Origin: Haloferax marisrubri
GTDB lineage: Archaea; Halobacteriota; Halobacteria; Halobacteriales; Haloferacaceae
DNA: 64,000 nucleotides
Assembly: GCF_001469875.2 (NCBI RefSeq)
Contig: NZ_LOPW02000017.1
Location: 313,908 to 377,907, forward strand
Direction of reading: 5' to 3'
The position numbers and the translations under genes are program-made. Positions within the stretch are counted from its first letter, which is position 1, and every line of letters begins with the position of its first letter. Under the pieces are notes generated by a model, which saw only the letters and a program-made list of their open reading frames with translations, did not search any database and had not been told where the DNA came from. Positions 32,727 to 42,399 of the stretch are shown in pieces.

Positions 32727-34010
32727 ATGAGCCACCGAGCGACGATGGACGACCTCGTCTCGCTTCGCCGCGACCTGCACCGCCACCCCGAACCGGCGTG
32801 GCGCGAGTTCTACACCACCGCCCGCCTCGTCGACGAACTGGAGACGCGCGACCTCGACGCGCTCTACGTCGGCCCGGAGATACTCGACGCCGACGAGCGC
32901 ATGGCCGTCCCCGACGACGCCGAAATCGACGCATGGGTCGAGCGTGCCCGCGAGGCCGGCGCGCGCGAGGACGTCCTCGACCGCCTCGCCGGCGGCTACA
33001 CCGGCGCGGTCGCGGTCGTCGAACGCGGCGAAGGCCCGACCGTCGGCCTCCGCGTCGATATCGACGGGCTCCCCATCACCGAGTCCGAGGACGGCGACCA
33101 CCTCCCGACTGCCGAGGGCTTCCGCTCCGAGAACGAGGGCTTCATGCACGCCTGCGGCCACGACGCCCACGCGACAATCGGGCTCGGCGTCCTCGACGCC
33201 GTCCTCGACTCCGACTTCGAGGGGACGTTCAAGGTGTTCTTCCAGCCGAGCGAGGAACTCGTCGCCGGCGGCAAGGCCGTCGCCGAGGGCGGCCACCTCG
33301 ACGACGTGGACTACCTGCTCGCGCTCCACGTCGGCCTCGACCACCCGACCGGCGAGGTCGTCTGCGGTATCGACGGCTTCCTCGCGGTGTCGCACTTCCG
33401 CGCCGAGTTCACCGGCGCGCCGGCCCACGCGGGCGCGAAGCCGGAGGAGGGAAAGAACGCGAACCTCGCGGCCGCGGCGGCCGTCCAGAACCTCTACGGC
33501 ATCTCCCGGCACTCCGACGGCGCGACCCGCGTCAACGTCGGTCTGATGGGCGGCGGCACCGCCACGAACATCGTCGCCGAGGAGGCGTTCATCGAGGGCG
33601 AGGTCCGCGGCGCGACGACCGAACTCATGGAGTACATGGAAGACCGCGCCCACACCGTCATCGAGTCGGCCGCCGCGATGCACGACTGCGAGGTCGAAAT
33701 CGGGGTCGAAGGGAAGGCGCCGAGCGCCCGGAGCGACGACGCGCTCGCGGCCATCGTCGGCGGCGTGAGCGAGGGCGTCGAGGGCGTCGACTCCATCCTC
33801 GACCGCGACGACCTCGGCGGGAGCGAGGACGCGACCTACCTCATGCAGCGCGTGCAGGACCACGGCGGCCTCGCGGCCTACGTCGGCGTCGGCACCGACC
33901 ACCCCGGCGGCCACCACACCCGGACGTTCGACGTGGACGAAGCGACCATCCGCATCGCCGTCGACGTGCTCGCCGGAAGCGTCGAACGAATCGCGGCCGA
34001 CCGACCCTGA
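32727..34010 (+). CDS. M20 family metallo-amidohydrolase
   Basis: A 427-residue M20 peptidase of the amidohydrolase (aminoacylase/AbgB-like) branch. Metal-binding residues sit in FMHACGHDAHATIG, FFQPSEELVAGGKA (general base Glu-Glu) and DHPGGHHTRTFDVDE near the C-terminus; a lid/dimerisation domain (about 225-330) contains EFTGAPAHAGAKPEEGKN. It probably hydrolyses an N-acyl amino acid or similar amide; the substrate is unknown. A TTTATC element at 32696-32701 is 28 bp before the ATG, supporting this start over an in-frame ATG at 32664. Confidence 0.92.
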   Translation: MSHRATMDDLVSLRRDLHRHPEPAWREFYTTARLVDELETRDLDALYVGPEILDADERMAVPDDAEIDAWVERAREAGAREDVLDRLAGGYTGAVAVVERGEGPTVGLRVDIDGLPITESEDGDHLPTAEGFRSENEGFMHACGHDAHATIGLGVLDAVLDSDFEGTFKVFFQPSEELVAGGKAVAEGGHLDDVDYLLALHVGLDHPTGEVVCGIDGFLAVSHFRAEFTGAPAHAGAKPEEGKNANLAAAAAVQNLYGISRHSDGATRVNVGLMGGGTATNIVAEEAFIEGEVRGATTELMEYMEDRAHTVIESAAAMHDCEVEIGVEGKAPSARSDDALAAIVGGVSEGVEGVDSILDRDDLGGSEDATYLMQRVQDHGGLAAYVGVGTDHPGGHHTRTFDVDEATIRIAVDVLAGSVERIAADRP

Positions 34011-34159
34011 GCCGACGAAGACGAGCCTGAGACGCGCCGAGAGCGTCGTTCGAGCGACCTCCGCCCGCCGCGACCCGACGGAACCGGCGCGCGCTCGGCC
34101 GAAGCGTCCGCGACGAACCGCCAGCGGTTATTTGTCCCCCCCGTGCATAGCCGCCAGCG

Positions 34160-35395
34160 ATGGGGCTCCTCGGAGACGAATCGACCGAAGACGCCGACCT
34201 ACGTCCGGGTCTCGCAGTCGTCGGCCTCGCCGTCGGCGTCGCGGTCGTCCAAGTCGTCGCCTTCCCCGACAGCCCCGAGACGCGCTGGCTCCGGTTCGCC
34301 GTCGAACTCCTCTTGATTCCGATTCCCGTCGCCGGCGCGTTCGTCATCGGCAGCGTCCGCGACACGCAGGCGGTCTGGCGGCCGCTGTACGCCGGAACCG
34401 CGCTGTTCACCGTCTACGCCGTCACCGACGCGGTCGACGAGGTCGTCACCCAACCCGAGGCGTTCACGCTCGTCTTCGAAGACGGGACGCTCCTCGTCGG
34501 GTCGGTCGCGCTCGCGGTCGGCGCGTTTCGGTGGTCGACCCACCGCGACGCCCGCGAGTCGGACCTGCGCCGCCGCAACGACCGGCTCGACCAGTTCGCG
34601 TCGGTCGTTACCCACGACCTCAGAAACCCGCTGAACGTCGCCCAGATGCGGCTCGAACTCGCCCGCGAGGGCCACGGAACCGAACACCTCTCGACGGTCG
34701 CCGACGCCCACGACCGGATGGAGGCGCTCATCCAGGACGTGTTACAGCTCGCCCGAGCCGGCGAGTCGGTCGGCGAGGTCGAGCCCGTCAGCCTCGCCAC
34801 CGTGGCCGCCGACGCGGTGACGAACACCAGCCTCGGGGCCTCGGGGCTCACCGTCGAGGCCGACGCGAAGTTGCTCGCCGACAGAGGGCGGCTCACCGCG
34901 GTCTTCGAGAACCTCTTTCGGAACTCGGTCGAACACGGCTCGACGAGCCGCCGGAACGCGTCCGACGACGCCGTGGAACACGGTTCCACGGGCAGTCGGA
35001 TTTCGTCCGACGACGCCGTCGAGCACAGTTCGGCAGGGAGCCGACCGTCGCCCGACGAGGCACCGAATCCGGGGGTCAGACGACCGGTTCCCGACGCCAC
35101 CGACGGCGGGTCGCCCGGCGTCAACGTCCGCGTCGGCCCGCTGGAGGGCGGCTTCTTCGTCGAGGACGACGGCCCCGGCATCCCGCCGGAAGAACAAGAG
35201 CGCATCTTCGAGTCGGGCTACACGACCGACCCGCGTGGGACCGGTCTCGGCCTCGCCATCGTCGCCGGCGTCGCCGACGCCCACGGCTGGGAGGTGACGG
35301 CGACGACCGGCGAAAAGGGCGGTGCCCGGTTCGAGTTCCGAAACGTCTCGTTCGCGGAGGAGTCCGGGGTCAGTACTTCGGGTCCGCGCCCGTGA
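34160..35395 (+). CDS. Membrane histidine kinase with repeats next to its N box
   Basis: A 411-residue kinase. About four hydrophobic segments lie in residues 15-130. The H box is [17 protein letters not shown] (His about 151). HATPase motifs: N box [14 protein letters not shown]1 [12 protein letters not shown]2 [11 protein letters not shown]. Directly after the N box, three 15-residue units beginning VEHGST/VEHSSA (residues 257-301) are inserted, each ending SDDA or PDEA, then an unstructured linker. TTATTTG lies about 29 bp before the ATG. The last 26 bases overlap the 3' end of the convergent geranylgeranyl reductase gene. Signal and partner regulator unknown. Confidence 0.9.
   Translation: MGLLGDESTEDADLRPGLAVVGLAVGVAVVQVVAFPDSPETRWLRFAVELLLIPIPVAGAFVIGSVRDTQAVWRPLYAGTALFTVYAVTDAVDEVVTQPEAFTLVFEDGTLLVGSVALAVGAFRWSTHRDARESDLRRRNDRLDQFASVVTHDLRNPLNVAQMRLELAREGHGTEHLSTVADAHDRMEALIQDVLQLARAGESVGEVEPVSLATVAADAVTNTSLGASGLTVEADAKLLADRGRLTAVFENLFRNSVEHGSTSRRNASDDAVEHGSTGSRISSDDAVEHSSAGSRPSPDEAPNPGVRRPVPDATDGGSPGVNVRVGPLEGGFFVEDDGPGIPPEEQERIFESGYTTDPRGTGLGLAIVAGVADAHGWEVTATTGEKGGARFEFRNVSFAEESGVSTSGPRP
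34928..35062 (+). repeat. Three in-frame 45-bp repeats inside the kinase gene
   Basis: Units at 34928-34972, 34973-35017 and 35018-35062 encode [30 protein letters not shown] and [15 protein letters not shown]. They duplicate the end of the N box (VEHGS), the part of the ATPase that follows the catalytic Asn. Being a multiple of three, they keep the frame open. Confidence 0.92.
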
Positions 35396-36785
35396 GTTCG
35401 TAGATGTCGTCCATGATGCGGTCCCGCTCGACTTTCCACCCTTCGAGGGCGCTCGGCCGACTCGGATAGCGGCCGTAGTGGGCCAGCAGTTCGTCGGCGA
35501 GGCGCTTGATTTTGAAGAACTCGTAAATCTGGTTCCAGTGACCGTAGCTCGACGCCGCGGTCTGCGCGAGGAGGACGGGACCGAACGAGGTCGTCCCGGA
35601 GTAGAGCGCTTCTGCGAGCTTCTCGCCGGGGAGGGAGGCGATGAGACCCATCAGGTCGTCCACGTCGACGGCGGTCGAGAGGATGTTGTACACGTCGAGG
35701 CTGGCGTAGCGGCCGCCGAAGTGGTCCATGACGCGCTGGTTGTAGCGCCAGAGCATCTCCTCGCCCACGTCGCCCGCTTCGAGCGCGATAGCGGCCTGCT
35801 CGCCGGCGTACTTGCCGGCGTAGGCCGCGCCGGCGATGCCGCCGCCGGTCGTCGGGTTGACGTGGGCCGCGGCGTCGCCGACGGCCATGTACCCCGGCGC
35901 GGTCGCCGAGTCGTAGGGTCGGCGGGTCGGGAGGGCGGCACCGAGTTTGTCGATGACCTCCGCGCCCTCGAACTCGGGGCGCTCGCGGAGGTCCTGCTTC
36001 AGGTCGTCGACGAGTTTCATCGGATCTTCGGTCATCTGGAAGCCGAGGCCGGCGTTGATGGTCGTCTCCGTCCGCGGGAAGTACCAGACGTAGCCCGCGG
36101 CGATGTCGGCCGGCTTGAACACGAGCGCGTCCGACCACTCGACGGGTTCGGGAACCTCGACGACCTCGCGGTACGCCGACGAGAAGTGCTGGTAGGAGAC
36201 GTTCGTGTCGAAGGTGGCGTCGGAGAAGTCCACCTTGTCCTGCAGGAGCGACAGCGAGCCAGCGCCGTCGATGACGATGTCGGCGTCGTACTCGACGACC
36301 TCGCCGTCGTGCTTGCCGACGATGCCGGTGACGGTGCCGTCGTCGTCCTGTTTCACGTCTTGGACGACCGTGTCGTAGTGGAGTTCGGCGCCGGCCTCCT
36401 CCGCGCCTTCGATGATGAGACGGCCGTACTCCCAGCGGTCGATGACGGCGAGTTCGCCGGGGACCGGGATGTCGAGGACGGTGTCCTCCTGCGGAATCTC
36501 GAAGCGGCCGTGGTCGACCTCGGTGTTGGTGAACGCGGGCTCGATTTTCGACTTCGGAATCGCCTCGGGGAAGGCGTCAGCACCTTTCAGGGCGTCCCCG
36601 CAGGCGATGTGCCCCGCTTCCTCCGCGGGCTTTCGCTCGACGATGGTCACGTCGTAGCCCGCGTTCGCGATGGTGGCGGCGGCGTAACAGCCGGAGGTTC
36701 CCGCGCCGACGACCACCACGTCCACGGACTGGGTCCGTGGGCTCGCCGAGGACTCCTCGGCGGTGTCGTTCTCGTCTGTGGACAT
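35370..36785 (-). CDS. Geranylgeranyl reductase family flavoprotein
   Basis: A 471-residue FAD enzyme of the digeranylgeranylglycerophospholipid reductase family, which saturates the isoprenoid chains of archaeal lipids. The N-terminal FAD motif is [21 protein letters not shown] with [17 protein letters not shown]; the second FAD motif is [23 protein letters not shown] polar, acidic 20-residue leader precedes the Rossmann fold. The start has a strong Shine-Dalgarno sequence (GGAGGTGAT), rare in this window. Hydrogenation of carotenoid or menaquinone side chains is an alternative role. Confidence 0.9.
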   Translation of the reverse strand: MSTDENDTAEESSASPRTQSVDVVVVGAGTSGCYAAATIANAGYDVTIVERKPAEEAGHIACGDALKGADAFPEAIPKSKIEPAFTNTEVDHGRFEIPQEDTVLDIPVPGELAVIDRWEYGRLIIEGAEEAGAELHYDTVVQDVKQDDDGTVTGIVGKHDGEVVEYDADIVIDGAGSLSLLQDKVDFSDATFDTNVSYQHFSSAYREVVEVPEPVEWSDALVFKPADIAAGYVWYFPRTETTINAGLGFQMTEDPMKLVDDLKQDLRERPEFEGAEVIDKLGAALPTRRPYDSATAPGYMAVGDAAAHVNPTTGGGIAGAAYAGKYAGEQAAIALEAGDVGEEMLWRYNQRVMDHFGGRYASLDVYNILSTAVDVDDLMGLIASLPGEKLAEALYSGTTSFGPVLLAQTAASSYGHWNQIYEFFKIKRLADELLAHYGRYPSRPSALEGWKVERDRIMDDIYELTGADPKY

Positions 36786-36788
36786 GGT

Positions 36789-36797
36789 ATCACCTCC
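36789..36797 (-). promoter_or_regulatory. Strong Shine-Dalgarno sequence of the geranylgeranyl reductase gene
   Basis: On the minus strand GGAGGTGAT ends three bases before the ATG (36785), with GGAGGTG five bases away. It closely matches the anti-SD of archaeal 16S rRNA and fixes the start codon. Most genes in the window lack such a site. Confidence 0.7.
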
Positions 36798-36943
36798 ATA
36801 TCGCGGGCTGAAAACTCTTTACTCCCGCACCGACCGCGCGAGCCGAGTCCGACGGGGGCCGACCCCACCGAGACGCGGCGCTCGAACGGGCGAAAACGGA
36901 GAAACAGGAAAGAGAGAACGGAAACGCGAGGGTTCCGGGCCGC

Positions 36944-38047
36944 TCAGCGGTTGTCGTCGCCGGTGTCGTAGTGCTCGCCCGCCGCCTCCGGGATGCGGGT
37001 GCGGCCGACGAGCGCGAGGATGACGAGAACCGTCACGTACGGAATCGTCTGGATGAGCGAGTCGGGGATGGCGTAGCCGGGCACCTGCTGGAGGCGAATC
37101 TGGGCGGCCTCCAGCCCCGCAAAGAGGAACGACGCGCCGAACGCGCCGATGGGGTTGTAGTTCCCGAAGAGGTACGCCACGATGGCGATAAAGCCCTTCC
37201 CGTTGACCATCGTCTGGTTGTTCCCGACGAACTGGCCGAGACCGAGCGACAGCGCGGAGCCGCCGATGCCGGCGAGGAAGCCCGAGAGGAGCACGCCCGC
37301 GTAGCGGACGCGGCTCACGTCGACGCCGACGGTGTCGAGCGCCTTGGGGTTCTCACCGGACGCGCGGACGTGGCGGCCGAACGCCGTGCGGTTCAGGACG
37401 TACCACGACGCCGGGACCGCGACGAGCATCATGTACACCGCGGGGTCGGCGTCGAAGAACGCGCCGAAAAACGGGATGTCCGAGAGGACGGGAATCGTCC
37501 ACGTCCCGAGGGTCGTCCCGAGGTTGTCGGTGTTGACGCCGCCGTAGTAGACGGTCGCCGCGAACGGCGCGAGGCCGAGCGCGATGAGCCAGACGGCGAG
37601 GCCGGCGATGATTTGGTCGGCCTTGAAGCGGATGCAGACCACGGCGAACAGCGCCGAGAACAGCACCGACGAGAGGATGCCGGCGAAGAAGCCGATCCAG
37701 ATGGCCGGGAGACCGACGACGGTCATCTCGGGGCCGACGACGGCCGTCGTGATGACCGCGGTGAACGCCGAGATGATGAGGAGGCCTTCCAGTCCGATGT
37801 TCACCACGCCGGCCTTCTCGGAGAAGATACCGCCGAGCGCGGCGAAGGTGATGGGCACCGAGAGCCGGAGCGCCGACGAGAGCGTGCTCCGACTCGTGAG
37901 GATGGCGAGGAAGTTGCCCCAGATGCTGCTCGGGAACGCGAGACCGAGGAGCGCGATGAGCAGGAAGACGCTCAGCGCCCCGCCGGCGAGGGTCGCTCTG
38001 TAAGACAGTTCGGTGTCGCGGAGCCGGTCGATAGTGGTCGTACTCAT
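36944..38047 (-). CDS. ABC transporter permease, nucleoside/BMP type (second)
   Basis: A 367-residue inner membrane protein with about eight to ten hydrophobic segments, of the BPD_transp_2 class used by sugar and nucleoside importers. LSVPITFAALGGIFSEKAGVVNIGLEGLL carries the family's conserved EKAGVVNIG motif near the cytoplasmic coupling region. It is the last gene of ATPase-permease-permease, each linked to the next by an ATGA overlap. It pairs with the permease at 38044 to form the transmembrane channel. Confidence 0.93.
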   Translation of the reverse strand: MSTTTIDRLRDTELSYRATLAGGALSVFLLIALLGLAFPSSIWGNFLAILTSRSTLSSALRLSVPITFAALGGIFSEKAGVVNIGLEGLLIISAFTAVITTAVVGPEMTVVGLPAIWIGFFAGILSSVLFSALFAVVCIRFKADQIIAGLAVWLIALGLAPFAATVYYGGVNTDNLGTTLGTWTIPVLSDIPFFGAFFDADPAVYMMLVAVPASWYVLNRTAFGRHVRASGENPKALDTVGVDVSRVRYAGVLLSGFLAGIGGSALSLGLGQFVGNNQTMVNGKGFIAIVAYLFGNYNPIGAFGASFLFAGLEAAQIRLQQVPGYAIPDSLIQTIPYVTVLVILALVGRTRIPEAAGEHYDTGDDNR

Positions 38048-39303
38048 TCGTCGTCACCTCCGAGGCGGCCGCCGTCCGTGGCCACGGTCTCGCGGTCCGG
38101 TTCGAGGTCGATGGTGGAGCCGAGCATGCGGAAGAACTCGGGCATCGCGACGAACAGGATGATGAGGCCGCGGAGGACGCCGACGAGCTGTTTCGGGACG
38201 CCGGTCCCGAACTGGACCGCGAGCGAGCCGGATTTGAGCGTCCCGAACAGGAGCGCCGCCGGGACGACCCCGAACGGGTTGTTCCCCGCGAGGATGGAGA
38301 CGGTGATGCCGTCGAACCCGAGCGCGGGGACGCCGGCCTGCCACTTGCCCATGACCATGAGCACCCAGATAGCGCCGCCCATGCCGCCGAGCGCGCCGGA
38401 GAGGAACATGCTCGTGACGGTCGTGCGCTTGGCGTCGACGCCGCCGTACTCGGCGGCCTCGGGCTGTTCGCCGCTCGTCCGGAGGTCGTACCCGAACGAG
38501 GTCTGTTCGAGCAGGAACCAGACGGCGACGACGAGCGCGAGGCCGAACGCGAGCGCGAGAATCGAGAAGTCGCCGCCCTGCGGGAACGCCACCGGGAGGA
38601 GCGTCGCCCAGTCGGGAATCGGCGTCGTCTCGACGACCTGCGAGTCGGGGTTCCCGAAGAACTCGCTGACGAGGACGAACGCGATCTGCGCCGCGATGAA
38701 GTTCAGCATGATGGTCGTGATGACCTCGTTGGCGTCGGCGTAGGCCTTGAGCGCGCCGGGAATCGCGCCGTAGAGGCCGCCGACGAGCGCGCCGATGACG
38801 ACGGCGAGCGGAATCAGGATGAGGCCGCCGACGAGTCCCGACGGGAGCAGCGGCGCGACGAAGAACGAAAACAGCGCCGTCGCGAGGCCGCCGAGGACGA
38901 GCTGTCCCTGCGTCCCGATGTTGAACAGGCCCGCGCGGAAGGAGACGGCGACCGAGAGGCCGGTGAAGATGAGGAGCGTCGTCTCCTTGAGCGTGAGCGC
39001 GAACCCGAAGTTCAGCGGGTTCCAGTCGGGGTTGAACAGCGCGGGGTCGTTCAGGAGGAACGGCTCGCCGAGCGCCCCGTTGAACAGCACGAGGTACACT
39101 TCGACGGGGTCGTAACAGAAGCCGGTGCCGAACAGCGTCGTCGCCGCGGTCTGGCACGTCGTGATGCGGCCGGAGACGAGGATGATGACCGCGCCGACGA
39201 GCACGGCCATGATGAGCGCGGCGAAACTGATAAGGATGCGCTCCGTCGCGGAGGCGGCCGTCAGCCGCCGGAGGACGGCCTTCGCGTTCTCGGCCGCGCT
39301 CAT
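38044..39303 (-). CDS. ABC transporter permease, nucleoside/BMP type (first)
   Basis: A 419-residue permease with a longer N-terminal region than its partner. The same coupling motif appears as FRAGLFNIGTQGQLVLGG. About nine hydrophobic segments; an extended external loop lies between the first two (TTCQTAATTLFGTGFCYDP contains two Cys that could form a disulfide). Its ATG overlaps the ATPase stop as ATGA. Together with the second permease, ATPase and lipoprotein it resembles the YufOPQN/BMP nucleoside importers. Confidence 0.93.
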   Translation of the reverse strand: MSAAENAKAVLRRLTAASATERILISFAALIMAVLVGAVIILVSGRITTCQTAATTLFGTGFCYDPVEVYLVLFNGALGEPFLLNDPALFNPDWNPLNFGFALTLKETTLLIFTGLSVAVSFRAGLFNIGTQGQLVLGGLATALFSFFVAPLLPSGLVGGLILIPLAVVIGALVGGLYGAIPGALKAYADANEVITTIMLNFIAAQIAFVLVSEFFGNPDSQVVETTPIPDWATLLPVAFPQGGDFSILALAFGLALVVAVWFLLEQTSFGYDLRTSGEQPEAAEYGGVDAKRTTVTSMFLSGALGGMGGAIWVLMVMGKWQAGVPALGFDGITVSILAGNNPFGVVPAALLFGTLKSGSLAVQFGTGVPKQLVGVLRGLIILFVAMPEFFRMLGSTIDLEPDRETVATDGGRLGGDDE

Positions 39304-40859
39304 TGGGCGTCACCCACCGGCGGTTCCGCGTCGGTCTCGGCGGCGTTGGGGCGTTCGCCGGCCATGAGCAGGCCGATCTCTTCTTCGGTGGTGTTGCGTG
39401 GGTCTACGATGTCCATGAGTTCGCCGTCGTGCATGACGCCGAGACGGTCCGAGAGGCCCTGCACCTCGTCGAGTTTCGAGGAGACGAGGAGGACCGCCTT
39501 CCCCTCCGCTCGGAGGGTCAACAGCCGCTCGTGAATGAACTCCATCGCGCCGATGTCCACGCCGCGGGTCGGGTGGGTGGCGACGACGAGGTCCGGTTCG
39601 CGTTCGAACTCGCGGCCGACGATGAACTTCTGTTGGTTGCCGCCGGAGAAGGACTCCGCGTCGGCGTCGGCGTGTGGCGGTCGAACGTCGTATTCGTCGA
39701 TGATTCGCTCCGCGTGGTCGCGCGCGTCGGACCAGTTTATCCGGCCGTCGGCGGCGAACGTCGGGCTGTGCTGGCTCCCGAGGATGCCGTTTTGGACGAG
39801 GTCGAAGTCCATCACGAGCCCGCGCTCGTGGCGGTCTTCGGGGATGTACGCCATCCCGTCGGCGATGCGGGAGCGGCGGGAGGCGTCGGTGATGTCTCCG
39901 CCCTTGTAGGAAATCGATCCCTCGGTCGGCGTCCGCAGGCCGGTGATGGCCTCGACCAACTGCGACTGGCCGTTGCCGTCGACGCCGGCGATGCCGAACA
40001 CCTCGCCCTCGCGGATGTCGAACGACACGTCGGAGACCGCGGGGATGCCGCGGTTGTCCTTGGCCGAGAGGTGCTGCACCGAGAGCACCTCGTCGCCCGG
40101 TTCCTGCGGTTCGGCCTTCGGTTCGAGGAGGACCTCGCGGCCGACCATCAGTTCGGCGAGTTCCTCGTTGGACGTCTCGTCGGCCTTCACGGTGCCGACG
40201 TTCTTCCCGTTTCGGAGGACGGTGATGTCGTCGGCGGCGTGCATGGCCTCCCCGAGCTTGTGGCTGATGAAGATAATCGTCTTGCCCTGTGCGGTCAGCT
40301 CCTCGAAGACGCGGAACAGCTCTTCGACCTCCTGCGGGGTGAGGACCGCGGTGGGCTCGTCCAGAATGAGGATGTCGGCCCCGCGGTAGAGTGCTTTCAG
40401 AATCTCGACGCGCTGTTGAACGCCGACGCTCACGTCCTCGATGGCGTCGTCGGGGTTCACGTCGAATCCGTATCGGTTCGAGAGGTCGATGACCTCTTGG
40501 CGCGCGCGCTCCCGGTCGACGGTCGTGCCGAACCACTTGCGCGGTTCGTTGCCGAGGACGATGTTCTCGGCGACCGTCATGGGGTCGACCAGCATGAAGT
40601 GCTGGTGAATCATACCGATTCCGGCGTCGATAGCGTCCGCGGGCGAGTCGAAGTCCCGCGGTTCCCCGTCCACGTGGACGGTCCCCTCCGTGGGTTCGTA
40701 GAGCCCGTAGAGGATGTTCATCAACGTCGTCTTTCCGGCCCCGTTTTCTCCCAGAAGTGCGTGCACCGTGCCGCGCTCGACGGTCAGGTCCACGTCGTCG
40801 TTCGCCACGACGCCGGGGAACCGTTTTGTGATTTCGTCGAGATGAACAGCGGTGCTCAT
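39300..40859 (-). CDS. ABC transporter ATPase with two nucleotide-binding domains
   Basis: A 519-residue ATPase formed by two fused domains. The first has Walker A GENGAGKTT, the signature SVGVQQRVEILKAL and Walker B DILILDEPTAVL. The second is degenerate at Walker A (GVDGNGQSQLVEAI), with ATHPTRGVDIGAMEF near its Walker B region, as in ribose- and nucleoside-type importers. GTTTAAGC (40885-40892) is about 30 bp before the ATG, so the ATPase-permease-permease operon has its own promoter and is transcribed separately from the binding protein gene. Confidence 0.95.
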   Translation of the reverse strand: MSTAVHLDEITKRFPGVVANDDVDLTVERGTVHALLGENGAGKTTLMNILYGLYEPTEGTVHVDGEPRDFDSPADAIDAGIGMIHQHFMLVDPMTVAENIVLGNEPRKWFGTTVDRERARQEVIDLSNRYGFDVNPDDAIEDVSVGVQQRVEILKALYRGADILILDEPTAVLTPQEVEELFRVFEELTAQGKTIIFISHKLGEAMHAADDITVLRNGKNVGTVKADETSNEELAELMVGREVLLEPKAEPQEPGDEVLSVQHLSAKDNRGIPAVSDVSFDIREGEVFGIAGVDGNGQSQLVEAITGLRTPTEGSISYKGGDITDASRRSRIADGMAYIPEDRHERGLVMDFDLVQNGILGSQHSPTFAADGRINWSDARDHAERIIDEYDVRPPHADADAESFSGGNQQKFIVGREFEREPDLVVATHPTRGVDIGAMEFIHERLLTLRAEGKAVLLVSSKLDEVQGLSDRLGVMHDGELMDIVDPRNTTEEEIGLLMAGERPNAAETDAEPPVGDAQ

Positions 40860-41083
40860 CTTGAGCCTTTTTTCGGGGGGGTTCGCTTAAACTCGTGGGA
40901 TTCGAGTCGGCGCGGGAGTGGTCCACACGGAGCGTCGCGGCGATTCTCGGTGGATTCGAACTGTTCAACCCACGGGCATGTTCGGCTGTCCGCGGTGCGG
41001 AACCGGCAATATTGGCCCCATCATTCCGGATGCCGTCGCTCGGGACGCGGCGTCGAAAGAAATGCGAGTGTCGGGTCGCGGGA
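40860..41083. other. Intergenic region between binding protein and ABC operon
   Basis: 224 bp that hold the promoter of the ABC operon near its 3' side (40885-40892). I see no gene. A short + strand frame includes MFGCPRCGTGNIG but lacks protein-like continuation. Confidence 0.5.
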
Positions 41084-42214
41084 TTACTCGGTCGTCGTCG
41101 GAATCTCGATGTCGCCGGCGATGATGGCCTCGCGGGACTCCGAGAGCGAGTCCTTCACGTCCTGCGGGATTTCGGAGCCGAGTTCCGCGCCGTAGACGGC
41201 GGCGACGCCGTCCTCTTCGAGGCCGAGCGTCGTCGTGGTGCCGCCGTTGAACTCGTCGTTGACGACGTTCTCGACGGAGGTGTACACCGCCGACTCGACG
41301 CGCTTGACCATCGACGCGAGGATGACGTCGGAGTAGTTCGGTTCGGTCTGCGACTGGTCGGAGTCGACGCCGATGGCGAACTTACCCTGCTCTTTCGCCG
41401 CCTGGAAGACGCCGAGGCCCGTGCCGCCCGCCGCGTGGTAGACGATGTCCGCGCCGTTGTCGTACATCGACGTGGCGATTTCCTTCCCCTTCGCGGAGTC
41501 GGAGAACGACCCGGCGTAGGCCGCGTCGACCGTGATTTCCTCGTCCGCGTGCGCCACACCGGCCTCGAAGCCGGCCTGGAACTTCCGGATGAGCGGGGCG
41601 TCGACGCCGCCGACGAAGCCGACGTTCTTCGAGTCGGGCGTCGTCGAACCGGAGCCAGCCGAGAACTCCTGCGTGGTGAGGAGACCGGCGAGGTAGCCGA
41701 CCTGGAACGAGCCCTGCTCCTCGCGGAACAGATAGCTCGCCACGTTGTCCTCGTCGACGGTGTCGTCGACGATCATGAAGTTCTGCTCCGGGAAGTTCGG
41801 TGCCGTCTCGGCGAGCGCGGACTTCTGCGCGTAGCCGATACACGACACGAGGTCGTAGTCCGGGTTCGACGACTGCGCGAACCGGCGCTGGAACTGCGGG
41901 AACTCCTCGGCCGCCGAGGGCTGCGCCTCGTCGTACTCGACGCCGAACTCCGAGGTCGCCTCCTCAATGCCGCGCTTCGCGGCGTCGTTGAACGACTTGT
42001 CACCGAGACCGCCGAGCGCGTAAACCATGCCGACGTAGGCCGACGGACCGGACTCCTCGGTCGTCTGCTCGGCCGCCGTGGTTTCCTCGCCGCCGGACGA
42101 CTCGGTCGTCGTCGCCGTCGTCTCTTGGCTCCCCTCGGACGGTCCGCCCGTACAACCTGCGAGGCCCGCGATGCCCGCAACCCCTGCCGCTTTGACAAAA
42201 GAACGTCTGTCCAT
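41084..42214 (-). CDS. BMP-family substrate-binding lipoprotein
   Basis: A 376-residue secreted binding protein. The N-terminus is a Tat signal with lipobox: DRRSFVKAAGVAGIAGLAGC, the Cys becoming lipidated and anchoring it outside the membrane. A 35-residue Thr/Ser/Glu-rich spacer follows (ETTATTTESSGGEETTAAEQ). The rest is a periplasmic-binding fold of the PnrA/BMP class (VGMVYALGGLGDKSFND, ADIVYHAAGGTGLGVFQAA, FAIGVDSDQS) that binds purine nucleosides in known members. It is on the same strand as, and upstream of, the ABC operon, with a separate promoter. Confidence 0.94.
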   Translation of the reverse strand: MDRRSFVKAAGVAGIAGLAGCTGGPSEGSQETTATTTESSGGEETTAAEQTTEESGPSAYVGMVYALGGLGDKSFNDAAKRGIEEATSEFGVEYDEAQPSAAEEFPQFQRRFAQSSNPDYDLVSCIGYAQKSALAETAPNFPEQNFMIVDDTVDEDNVASYLFREEQGSFQVGYLAGLLTTQEFSAGSGSTTPDSKNVGFVGGVDAPLIRKFQAGFEAGVAHADEEITVDAAYAGSFSDSAKGKEIATSMYDNGADIVYHAAGGTGLGVFQAAKEQGKFAIGVDSDQSQTEPNYSDVILASMVKRVESAVYTSVENVVNDEFNGGTTTTLGLEEDGVAAVYGAELGSEIPQDVKDSLSESREAIIAGDIEIPTTTE

Positions 42215-42399
42215 ATCTATGAACTCCTATTGAGACAGGGGCCGCGAAAATTGCATAAAGGTGTCGTTTCGCGGTTTCAACAGCGTCGCATCACCATGTT
42301 TGCAAACCGCCGAGAACGGGTCCGCGGTTCACGTCCGCGGGCGTCGAGTTCGCGCCGCGCCGAGTCGCGTCCGCCGGGGCGAAACCGCCTCGTGTCCGC

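Noticed and set aside
40979-41124. Possible zinc-ribbon microprotein starting MFGCPRCGTGNIG
   Set aside because: The CPRC pattern is suggestive, but the frame degenerates into SSSESRCRRR and runs into the 3' end of the binding-protein gene; no second Cys pair and no promoter.
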